Below, piece by piece: positions 1 through 7,232 of a stretch of DNA of 64,000 nt. The stretch is from Eleftheria terrae (lineage in GTDB: Bacteria; Pseudomonadota; Gammaproteobacteria; Burkholderiales; Burkholderiaceae_C): contig NZ_CP106952.1 in assembly GCF_030419005.1 (NCBI RefSeq), positions 620,001 through 684,000 of the forward strand, given 5' to 3'. The translations under genes and the position numbers were made by a program. Position 1 is the stretch's first letter; every line of letters begins with the position of its first letter. The notes under the pieces were generated by a model, which was not told the DNA's origin, made no database searches, and worked only from the letters and a program-made list of their open reading frames with translations.

Positions 1-15
1 AAAGGAGAAAGCAGA

Positions 16-450
16 ATGCCACGTTCCCCGAATCATAAGGAGCCTGCTCGCGGAACGATGCCGCGTCCCCGCCGGGTTCACTTCGGACGTTGGAGCGGTG
101 CGGTGCTGCTGGCGGTCCTGCTGTCCTCGCTCTCGGGACAGGTGGAACGCACCGGGCCGGAGCTGGCCGCCTACGGCAATGTGTGTGGCCCGCGTCATGA
201 CCAGCTGTGCCTCGAGCCTGTACGAAACGCGGGATTTCCGATTGCATACCTGTTCGATGCTCCGGGCATCAGTCGCGAGCGCAACGTGGCGATCGTGGAA
301 GATGAGTTCCGGCCCTTCGCGTTCTGCCTCAATGTCGCGGTGTACCTTGTCGCACTTCTTGTCATTCTCGCTGCGTTCAAGGCCGCTGCAAGGATGAAGC
401 GCCAGCAGGTGGGAGCGTCCGGCAGCACGCCGACGGACGACCGACCCTAG
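16..450 (+). CDS. Small two-helix membrane protein, function unknown
   Basis: This 144-residue protein is not recognised. Hydrophobic stretches are visible at about residues 25-41 (near GAVLLAVLLSSLSG) and 103-122 (near VAVYLVALLVILAAF). They fit two membrane helices, or a signal anchor plus a C-terminal helix, around a soluble segment with two or three cysteines. The tail is basic and then polar. The ATG at 16 is preceded by AAGGAG at a good distance; an in-frame ATG at 58 also has an AAGGAG some 15 bases upstream, so the start is not settled. The gene stands at the window edge and its left neighbour is not visible. It could be a small envelope protein. No catalytic motif is visible. Confidence 0.55.
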   Translation: MPRSPNHKEPARGTMPRPRRVHFGRWSGAVLLAVLLSSLSGQVERTGPELAAYGNVCGPRHDQLCLEPVRNAGFPIAYLFDAPGISRERNVAIVEDEFRPFAFCLNVAVYLVALLVILAAFKAAARMKRQQVGASGSTPTDDRP

Positions 451-802
451 GCGCTCGCGGACGCCAAGTGCTGCAGGCGGTGATCCGGTTGCGCGGCATT
501 CCGCTGGCGCAGCGAGGCCGCCTCTGTGCGGCGCATCCTGCGTGCAAGCACGCCGCGCCGGTGCGGTGAGGCAGGGCGCGCAAGTGAAGCTCGCTTGCGG
601 CCTCCAAGCCAACGGAAGGGGTCGTCCGGCCCGCCAAGCTGCCGACCGCGGCGCGAAGCCGATGCGGTGCCCTCCGCACGAGGCTGAGCCGATGCCGGGC
701 TGGCTCCTGCCCGCGATGTCACATCGCCCCGGCCTGCGTCGTCATGACGGTGTGGCCAGCAGTTCGGCTGGCCTTCAACCATTGCACGCAAGGATCCCGA
801 TC
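451..802. other. Intergenic stretch without a supported gene
   Basis: The 352 bases between the membrane protein and the AhpD-like gene hold only shadow frames of arginine- and alanine-rich composition. A reading frame that enters the AhpD-like gene is open across part of it, but its translation there looks like random GC-rich sequence. No RNA gene, clear promoter or terminator was seen. Confidence 0.4.
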
Positions 803-1282
803 ATGAGCACACCGCATCAACGCCTCGACTACACGCACCAGTCGCCCGAGCTCTTCAAGAAGTACCTGGACTTCAGCATGGCCTTCCGGATGGACGAAGG
901 GCTGGCCTTGCTGGTGGACATCCGCGCCTCGCAGCTCAACGGCTGCGCGTTCTGCCTGGACATGCACGTGAAGCAGGCCCGGCTGAAGGGGGAGCGCGAG
1001 CTGCGCCTGCACCATGTCGCCATCTGGCGTGAATCGCCGCTGTTCACCCCGAAGGAACGCGCGGCACTGGCCTGGACCGAGGCCCTGACCCGCATCGAGC
1101 CCGAAGGCGTGTCGGATGCGGCCTACCAGGAGGCATGCCAGCATTTCTCGGAGCAGGAGCTCTCGCAGCTGACCTTCCGCGTGGCAGCCATCAACGGATG
1201 GAACCGCATGAATGTCGCCTTCCGCACCGCCCCCGGCTCCAAGGACCAGCTCTTCGGGCTGGACAAGGCGGGACTGGGCTGA
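803..1282 (+). CDS. AhpD-like / carboxymuconolactone decarboxylase family protein
   Basis: This 159-residue protein belongs to the AhpD/CMD all-helical fold. The signature NGCAFCLDMH (C-x-x-C followed by His) sits near residue 50. In AhpD-type enzymes that cysteine pair reduces peroxides or a partner disulfide. Family members are cytosolic and often annotated alkylhydroperoxidases, though many have no proven substrate. The frame is open upstream to 542, but homology begins at the ATG at 803 (MSTPHQRLDY). AAGGATCC lies about 10 bases before it and serves as a modest ribosome site. Length is normal for the family. The gene stands alone, with a LysR gene converging on its 3' side. The general family call is firm; the reaction is inferred. 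Confidence 0.85.
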   Translation: MSTPHQRLDYTHQSPELFKKYLDFSMAFRMDEGLALLVDIRASQLNGCAFCLDMHVKQARLKGERELRLHHVAIWRESPLFTPKERAALAWTEALTRIEPEGVSDAAYQEACQHFSEQELSQLTFRVAAINGWNRMNVAFRTAPGSKDQLFGLDKAGLG

Positions 1283-1493
1283 TCGAGACATCCACCGTTC
1301 GACGCTGCGGCACGCCTGGCAGCGAGACCGGCGCGTCCTGGCGGGGAAGGCTGGCCCGCTCGGGGCGAGCCGGTGTGCGCCGAGCACGGCGGTGAAAAGC
1401 CGCCATCGTCGGCAGCAGCGCTTGGTTCACCGCGACGGTCATTGCAAGCGACCGCCCTTGTCCCACCCGCCGGGCAAGCGCCCCGGGGCGGCC

Positions 1494-2432
1494 TCAAGGC
1501 CAACGTGTGGATCGCCGCCGCGCCTCGCCGGCGCTGCCCATCAGCACTTCACGAAGCAATTGGGCGGCCGGGCCCAGGTGCTGGTCGCTTCGATGCGCCA
1601 GGTAGGCCTGCAGGCGAGCCTCGCCGCGCGGCCCGAAGGCTTGCGTTGGAATGCGCTCCAGGCGGCCCGCCTCCAGGTCCGCCTGCACCAGCCACGATGG
1701 CAGCCGCCCCCAGCCCACGCCGGCCAAGATCAACGCATGCTTGGCGTCCTGCGACAGGACGCGCCAGGTGCGCGGTGACAAAAAGCCGAAGTCGCGGCCG
1801 GCCGACAGCGGCGACGGGTCGGCGAGCACGATCTGCAGATGATCGGCGAGCTCGGCCGGGCCGGGCTCGAGGCCGTCGCGCACAAGCACGGCCAAGGGGT
1901 GGCCGGTCGCCACCACCGGCAGCACCGAGACCTGCGCGAGCGCCTGCAGGAGGATGCGCCGGCTCTTGAACTCCTCGCCTACCGTGATGGCCAGTGTGCA
2001 GCGCCCCTCCTGCAATGCGGCGAGCGGCTCGCCCAGCGGCGCGACGGCCAGCTCCACCCGTACCGAAGGGAATGCCTGGTTCACGGCGCGCAGCGCCTCG
2101 CAGGCGAGCGGCAGCGGGAAGAGGGTATCCACCACGACCGGCAGCTGCAGTTCCAGGCCGGCGGTGAGGCCGTGTGCCCGCGCCCGCATGGTGTCGACCT
2201 GCAGCAGAACCGCCCGCGCGTCCTCCAGCAGCGCTTGACCGTGTGGCGTGAGGGTGGGCCTGCGGCCGCTTCGCTCGAACAGCTGCACGCCCAGCTCGCT
2301 CTCGAGCATGGCCACCGCGTGACTCACGGCCGACTGCGCGCGCTTCAATCGGGCTGCACCGGCACGAAAACCACCGGCATCCGCAATGGCGACGAAGGTG
2401 CGGATCTGGCCAAGGGTCAGCGCGTCCAGCAT
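1494..2432 (-). CDS. LysR-family transcriptional regulator
   Basis: A 312-residue LysR regulator of ordinary length. The N-terminal winged helix-turn-helix (residues 1-65, with FVAIADAGGFRAGAARL and SAVSHAVAMLESELG) is intact and is followed by a LysR substrate-binding domain. The gene is divergent from the MFS transporter gene across a short gap. By the usual LysR logic it probably controls that transporter and its coupled methyltransferase. The inducer cannot be read from the sequence. The start is the ATG at 2432 on the minus strand, where family homology begins. Nothing in it looks damaged. Confidence 0.92.
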   Translation of the reverse strand: MLDALTLGQIRTFVAIADAGGFRAGAARLKRAQSAVSHAVAMLESELGVQLFERSGRRPTLTPHGQALLEDARAVLLQVDTMRARAHGLTAGLELQLPVVVDTLFPLPLACEALRAVNQAFPSVRVELAVAPLGEPLAALQEGRCTLAITVGEEFKSRRILLQALAQVSVLPVVATGHPLAVLVRDGLEPGPAELADHLQIVLADPSPLSAGRDFGFLSPRTWRVLSQDAKHALILAGVGWGRLPSWLVQADLEAGRLERIPTQAFGPRGEARLQAYLAHRSDQHLGPAAQLLREVLMGSAGEARRRSTRWP

Positions 2433-2440
2433 TGATCGAA

Positions 2441-2475
2441 GAAGTGGATCGGTTGTAGCGAAATTATGTCACTTC
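2441..2475. promoter_or_regulatory. Inverted repeat in LysR/MFS divergent promoter
   Basis: GAAGTG at 2441-2446 is matched by its exact complement CACTTC at 2470-2475, with a lower-GC centre between them. It lies between the LysR start and the MFS start, where a LysR operator would be expected. Six-base arms can arise by chance, so this is a candidate only. Confidence 0.3.
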
Positions 2476-2527
2476 ACCAGATCGCTTCACACCTGCACAG
2501 TCGCGGCTCATGAAGGAATGCAAAGGG

Positions 2528-3772
2528 ATGGCTTCACCAGGCGGACGGGCCGGTCTCGCCGGCTGGCCGGCGGCGCTGCTGCTGATCGGCGCGGGTGTGG
2601 TGTCTGCGGTGCAGATCGGGAAGGTGCCGGCCGCCATGGATGCGCTTCGCCAGTCGATCGGTCTGTCGCAGCAGGGCGCGGGCTGGCTGTTGTCGGCCGT
2701 CGGGGTGGTGGGTGCCCTGGTGGGCCTGTTGGCCGGGGTGGCTGTCGATCGGCTGGGCGCGAAGCGGGTGGTGGTGGCGGGGCTCCTGCTGCAAGCGCTG
2801 GCGGCTGTGCTGGCGACCCTGTGGCCGGGCGTGTGGCTGCTGTTTGCCGCGCGGCTGGTGGAAGGGCTCGGCTTCCAGGCGGCGACCGTGGCCGCCCCGG
2901 TGTTGATCGCAGCAACGATGCCGCAGCGCTCGCGCGGCGCAGCGCTGGCCGCATGGAGCACCTTCATGCCGCTGGGCATGTGCCTGGCGCTTGTCATCGC
3001 GCCGCCCTTGCTGGAGCGCAGCTGGCAGGCGCTGTGGTGGGCAAGCGCTGCGCTGGCCCTCGGTGGCGCGGCCGGCGTGTGGAGGCTGTCTCCACTGGGT
3101 GCCGGGGCAGCGCAGCGGCCGTCCCACGACACCGGGCTTCACCACGTGTGGCTGGCCCGCGGGCCGCTGCTGCTGGCGCTGTTGTTCCTGCTGTTCACGA
3201 CTGCGTACTTCGCGGTCATCGGCTTCCTGCCCACGCTGCTGTCGTCTGCCGGGCTGGGCGAGGCCAGCCGGATGGGTCGCTTGTCGGCATGGGCGGTGGT
3301 GATGGGGGCGGGGGGCAACCTCGCCGCTGCCTGGCTGTTGGCACGAGGCGCGCGTGCCAACCACTTGCTGGGACCCGCCTTCCTGTTGCTGGCCGCCTGC
3401 GCTGCGGGCGTGTTGTTGCTCGACGCACAGGGGTGGGTCCGCTACACGCTGTGCCTGGCGTTCGGCGGTGTCGCCGGGCTGGTACCGGCCACGCTGTTCG
3501 CCCAGGCGCCCCGGCAGGTGTCGCGGCCGGAACTCGCCGGCGCGGGCAACGGCTTGCTGATGCAGGGGAACAACCTCGGCCTGGTGCTCGGGCCCGCGCT
3601 TGCCGGTGCGCTGGTCGAGCGGTGGGGCTGGACGGCTGTCATGCTGCTTGTGGGCCTGTTGTGCGCACTGGCGGTGGTGCTGGTGACGCGCCTGCCCGTG
3701 CCGGCGGCCCTGAACGATTCCATGCCTGAAGGAGAACACTTCGATGCAGGACACCCTGGCCTGCGCGCCTGA
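2528..3772 (+). CDS. MFS transporter, probable efflux
   Basis: An MFS permease of about 414 residues with the pattern of twelve hydrophobic helices. The motif between helices 2 and 3 reads GVAVDRLGAKRVVV, the loop motif A region of the superfamily. It should act in the inner membrane as a proton-coupled exporter. The substrate is unknown. An in-frame ATG at 2510 adds six residues but has no ribosome site, whereas AAGGA at 2513 is well placed for the ATG at 2528, which I prefer. It is divergent from a LysR gene. Its 3' end overlaps the methyltransferase start by 29 bases, so the two are probably translated together and may serve one pathway. Confidence 0.88.
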   Translation: MASPGGRAGLAGWPAALLLIGAGVVSAVQIGKVPAAMDALRQSIGLSQQGAGWLLSAVGVVGALVGLLAGVAVDRLGAKRVVVAGLLLQALAAVLATLWPGVWLLFAARLVEGLGFQAATVAAPVLIAATMPQRSRGAALAAWSTFMPLGMCLALVIAPPLLERSWQALWWASAALALGGAAGVWRLSPLGAGAAQRPSHDTGLHHVWLARGPLLLALLFLLFTTAYFAVIGFLPTLLSSAGLGEASRMGRLSAWAVVMGAGGNLAAAWLLARGARANHLLGPAFLLLAACAAGVLLLDAQGWVRYTLCLAFGGVAGLVPATLFAQAPRQVSRPELAGAGNGLLMQGNNLGLVLGPALAGALVERWGWTAVMLLVGLLCALAVVLVTRLPVPAALNDSMPEGEHFDAGHPGLRA

Positions 3773-4640
3773 AGCGACTGCCGTGCGCGTCGCCCTCTGG
3801 CGTGCACTGCATGTGCAAGCGGACCCCCCGCCGCATGTGTTCGAGGACGTGGTCGGGCTGCAGCTGGCTGCGCCTGGCGACGACTGGCACCGGCGGGCAG
3901 ACATGGACCTGCAGCGCAGCGCTCGTGCGCGTGCATCGATCGTCGCACGCAGCCGTTGCGTGGAGGACCTGGTGGCGACGCAGGTGCGCCGTGGCGTGCG
4001 GCAATACCTGATCCTCGGCGCCGGGCTGGACACCTTTGCGCAACGCATGCCGCCCACGCCCGGTCTTCAGGTCTTCGAGATGGATGCGCCGGGCCCTCAG
4101 TCGTGGAAGCGGGACCGGCTGGCCGCACTGGGCTGGCATGCCCCCGCCTGGCTGCACTTCGTGCCGGTGGACTTCGAGGCCGGCGAAGACGGGTGGGACC
4201 GCCTGACCGGGTGCGGCTTCGATCCGCGAAAGCCGACGGTGGTGGCGTCGACCGGAGTCACCATGTACCTCACGCGCGCAGCCATCCTCGCCACGCTGGG
4301 TCAGCTCGCACGGCTTCCGGGCGGCTCCACCTTGGTGATGAGCTTCATGCTGCCGATCGACCGGATCGAGCCGGCCGAGCGTGCAGGCCGGCTGGCCACC
4401 GAGCAGTACGCGCGTGCCGCCGGTACCCCGTTCCTCAGCTTCTTCACGCCCGAGGAAATGCTGGCGCTGGTCCGCCAGGCCGGCATCGGCGACGTCCACC
4501 ACCTCTCGGCTGCCGACCTGGCACAGCGCTACTTCGCCGGGCGGACCGACGGCTTGCGGCCGTCCAGCTCGGAGGAGATCGTGGTGGCGACCATCCATCA
4601 CGAAGGCGCCCTTCATCATGACAACGCCGGGACGCGGTAG
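3744..4640 (+). CDS. Class I SAM methyltransferase, TIGR00027 / LCMT-like
   Basis: A 298-residue protein with the SAM-binding signature YLILGAGLDTFAQR near residues 87-100 and the acidic strand FEMDAPGPQSWKR about 30 residues later. This pattern is typical of the leucine carboxymethyltransferase-like TIGR00027 family, which methylates small molecules or carboxylates with unknown targets in most bacteria. The start lies inside the end of the MFS gene, preceded by GAAGGAGAAC, a strong ribosome site. The overlap implies coupling with the transporter, so the pair may modify and export one compound. It converges on the GST gene 57 bases downstream. Family assignment is good; substrate is unknown. 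Confidence 0.85.
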   Translation: MQDTLACAPEATAVRVALWRALHVQADPPPHVFEDVVGLQLAAPGDDWHRRADMDLQRSARARASIVARSRCVEDLVATQVRRGVRQYLILGAGLDTFAQRMPPTPGLQVFEMDAPGPQSWKRDRLAALGWHAPAWLHFVPVDFEAGEDGWDRLTGCGFDPRKPTVVASTGVTMYLTRAAILATLGQLARLPGGSTLVMSFMLPIDRIEPAERAGRLATEQYARAAGTPFLSFFTPEEMLALVRQAGIGDVHHLSAADLAQRYFAGRTDGLRPSSSEEIVVATIHHEGALHHDNAGTR

Positions 4641-4697
4641 ACCGATCGCGCGGCAACGTCGCTGCCTGGCGCGCAGGCGTCATGGCGGCGGTCAGGT

Positions 4698-5363
4698 TCA
4701 GGTCCTCGCGCCCCAATGCCGCTCGAACACCTCCCGCACCTGCGGGTGGCGATCGACGCGCTCCAGCGCCGCGTGACAACCGGGCCGCGCCTGCTGCAGG
4801 TGGGCCCGGGCGCCAGACCATTTCGACACCACGGCGGCCAGCAGGTCCAGCCCGTCGGGCTGGTCCTGGCCGCTCAGGAAGGGCGAGCCGTCCGCGGGGA
4901 TGAAGGTGTCGGCGAAGTTCTCCCACAGGCGGTGCAGCCGCTTGCGGGCGCCCTCGCCAAGCCGCGTCCGCTCGGTGTCGGCCGTGGCGGCGGTCCAGCG
5001 TTCGGGGTAGTCGATGATGCCGATCGCCGCATAGCAGTTGGCCGCGATGTACACCAGGCCGCGCACCGCTCGCGCCCGCAAGGCCGGCTCGTTCGGCAGC
5101 AGCCGGCTGTCGGGGTGGCGCAGGCCGAGCTCGATCAGGATGGCCGCACTCTCGCTCATCACCGTGCCGTCGGGCCAGCGCAGCACCGGGATCTGCTTCA
5201 GGCCGTTGACCGCCTGCAGCGCCTGCAGCTCGGACGACTCGTCCCATGAGGCTGCATTGACACCACGAAATGGCAGCCGCGCCAGGGTCAGCGCCGCTTC
5301 TATCGAGGCGCTGCCGCTGCCCTTGTAGCCATAGAGCACATGCTCACCGGGGATCGCTGACAT
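4698..5363 (-). CDS. Glutathione S-transferase family protein
   Basis: A 221-residue GST. The N-terminal thioredoxin-like domain shows YGYKGSGSAS at the catalytic end, then QIPVL with the cis-proline and SESAAI for the glutathione gamma-glutamyl contact. The C-terminal helical domain follows and ends at HWGART. Length is standard. The frame extends upstream to 5573, but the start is the ATG at 5363 (MSAIPGEHVLYG), preceded on the minus strand by AGGAG. The gene converges with the methyltransferase gene and is divergent from the YCII-VOC gene. The physiological substrate is unknown; detoxification of an electrophile is the usual role. Confidence 0.9.
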   Translation of the reverse strand: MSAIPGEHVLYGYKGSGSASIEAALTLARLPFRGVNAASWDESSELQALQAVNGLKQIPVLRWPDGTVMSESAAILIELGLRHPDSRLLPNEPALRARAVRGLVYIAANCYAAIGIIDYPERWTAATADTERTRLGEGARKRLHRLWENFADTFIPADGSPFLSGQDQPDGLDLLAAVVSKWSGARAHLQQARPGCHAALERVDRHPQVREVFERHWGART

Positions 5364-5757
5364 CCGGGTCTCCTGTTCGAGGTGGGGCGGTGCCGCAAGG
5401 CAGGTGCCGAGCGCAGGGGTGCGAGGCCTGCCGGTCGGTGCCCTGCACATGGCCAGGAAGTGTGCTTCGGGCCCAAAAACCCCGCCCATGAGGCCGCCTT
5501 GCAGGCAGCAGGCGGCCGGCGGCTGCAAGACGTCAATGGCGATCACCGGGCTGGCGCGCCACGCACCTAGCATCGGCTGCTCGGGCCCGCGCCGAAGGCG
5601 TGGCCCGCCCCCTTCCGCGCAACGACAGGCGTGACAAGAACTGTTACATCGGCGATGGGCCTGCGCCGTCGAATCCGTCGCGGCTGCTTCGTCGTGGGGA
5701 AGGAAGGGAAGCGCCTGGCTTCCTTGCCCTCACTCACCAACCGATGGAGATAGGACG
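5364..5757. promoter_or_regulatory. GST / YCII-VOC divergent intergenic region with small inverted repeats
   Basis: This 394-base gap carries promoters for genes leaving in both directions. An interrupted palindrome GTGACA-N5-TGTTAC (one mismatch) lies at 5631-5647 in a locally AT-richer stretch. A hairpin GGAAGC-GCCTG-GCTTCC at 5707-5723 would fall in the 5' leader of the rightward gene. Neither matches an operator that I can name. Confidence 0.3.
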
Positions 5758-6687
5758 ATGCGATTCATGGTGCTGATCAAGGCAGACAAGAACACCGAAG
5801 CCGGCGTGATGCCCAGCCAGCAGCTGCTGACCGAGATGGGCCGCTACAACGAGGAGCTGGTGAACGCGGGCGTGATGCAGGCCGGCGAAGGCCTGCACCC
5901 GAGCGCCAAGGGCGCCCGGGTGCGCTTCTCCGGCAGCCAGCGCACCGTCATCGACGGGCCCTTCGCCGAGACCAAGGAGCTCATCGCCGGCTTCTGGATC
6001 TGGAAGTGCAGCTCGCTGCAGGAGGCCATCGACTGGCTCAAGCGCTGCCCCAACCCGCTGGACACCGACACCGACGTGGAGATCCGCCAGATCTTCGAGG
6101 CCGAGGACTTCGGCGCCGAGTTCACCCCCGAGCTGCGCGAGCAGGAAGACCGCCTGCGTGCCGAGATCGCGAGCCAGGCGGCCGCCCGCCCGGCAAGCGC
6201 CGGCTCGGCCGGAAGCCCGCCCGCCGTGCCCGCGCCGCGCGGCGCCATGCCCTACCTGATCGTCAAGGGTGCCTCCGACGCCATCCTCTATTACCAGCGC
6301 GCCTTCGGCGCCCGGCTGGTGCTGCGGCTGGATGCGCCCGACGGCAGCGTGCTGCATGCCGAGATGGAGGTCGGCCCGGCCTGCTTCATGCTCACCGAGG
6401 AGAACCCGGAGTACCAATCGCTCAGCCCGCTCACGCTGGGTGGCTCCGCCTCGGTCACCACGCTGTATGTGCCGGATGCCGATGCGGTGGTGGCACAGGC
6501 GATCAAGGCCGGCGCCACGCCGACGATGCCGGTGCAGGACCAGTTCTGGGGTGACCGCTGCGGCGGCATCGTGGATCCCTTCGGCCACAAATGGTTCATC
6601 TCCACCCACAAGGAAGATCCCTCGCCCGAGGAGCTGCGCAAGCGCCTGGAGGTGCTGTTCGCTGACGGCGGCAAGCAGTGCGGCTGA
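5758..6687 (+). CDS. YCII (DGPF) domain fused to a PhnB-like VOC domain
   Basis: A 309-residue fusion. Residues 1-115 form a YCII/DGPF domain with the eponymous motif in TVIDGPFAETKELIAGFW. After an Ala/Pro-rich linker, residues 160-285 form a vicinal-oxygen-chelate domain of the PhnB/glyoxalase type, with PYLIVKGASDAILYYQRAFGA and WGDRCGGIVDPFGHKW. Both halves occur as free proteins in many bacteria, often next to ECF sigma factors; no sigma gene is seen here. No reaction can be assigned safely. The start ATG follows GGAGATAGGACG. The SRPBCC gene begins 10 bases after the stop and is probably co-transcribed. Confidence 0.85.
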   Translation: MRFMVLIKADKNTEAGVMPSQQLLTEMGRYNEELVNAGVMQAGEGLHPSAKGARVRFSGSQRTVIDGPFAETKELIAGFWIWKCSSLQEAIDWLKRCPNPLDTDTDVEIRQIFEAEDFGAEFTPELREQEDRLRAEIASQAAARPASAGSAGSPPAVPAPRGAMPYLIVKGASDAILYYQRAFGARLVLRLDAPDGSVLHAEMEVGPACFMLTEENPEYQSLSPLTLGGSASVTTLYVPDADAVVAQAIKAGATPTMPVQDQFWGDRCGGIVDPFGHKWFISTHKEDPSPEELRKRLEVLFADGGKQCG

Positions 6688-6697
6688 GGGCGGCCAC

Positions 6698-7162
6698 ATG
6701 CGGGCGCGTACCGTGCAGGTGGGCATCGCGCGGCCCTGGGCCGAGGTCTGCGACTACCTGGCAGACCCGCTCAACTTCCGGCGCTGGGCGCCGTGGATCG
6801 GCGCTTCCCTGCGCCGGCGCAAGGGGGATTGGCTGGCGACACGCAGCGACGGCACCCGGGTGAAGGTGCGCTTCGCAGCGCCGAATGCCTACGGGGTCGC
6901 CGACCACTGCGTGCTGGCTGCGCAGGACCAGGCGGTGTTCATCGCATTGCGCGCGGTGCCCCACGGCAGCGGGGCCGAGGTGCTCCTCACCGTGCTGGGT
7001 GAGCCCGGCGAGGCCGGTGCAGCGCCGGCCTCCTGGGCCGCCAGCGCGCGGGCCGGCCTGGCTGCGCTGAAGGCGGCGCTGGAGCGGCCGCGGCAGCCCG
7101 TAGTCCTTGCGGCGGCTGGCGCAGCGGAGCACGAAATGCAAGCTGTCCTCCTGTCGCGTTGA
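6698..7162 (+). CDS. SRPBCC-family protein
   Basis: A 154-residue protein with the start of a START/SRPBCC hydrophobic-cavity fold: VQVGIARPWAEVCDYLADPLNF, then a conserved W-x-P-W element and later beta strands. Such proteins bind small hydrophobic ligands, or act as polyketide cyclases or stress proteins. The ligand is unknown. The gene follows the YCII-VOC gene by 10 bases and most likely shares its transcript. The large NRPS frame is already open over its 3' end, so the NRPS may be read from the same message. The C-terminal 40 residues are Ala-rich and not informative. Confidence 0.7.
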   Translation: MRARTVQVGIARPWAEVCDYLADPLNFRRWAPWIGASLRRRKGDWLATRSDGTRVKVRFAAPNAYGVADHCVLAAQDQAVFIALRAVPHGSGAEVLLTVLGEPGEAGAAPASWAASARAGLAALKAALERPRQPVVLAAAGAAEHEMQAVLLSR

Positions 7163-7232
7163 CATCCCCCAGGGCGGCCAGCAGGCTGCGGGCAGCCGGG
7201 CACCCCCCGGTTGTTTTCCCAGCTTCTTCCGC

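Noticed and set aside
447..791. Minus-strand frame of 114 codons in the first intergenic gap
   Set aside because: Low-complexity Arg/Ala-rich translation with no recognisable feature.
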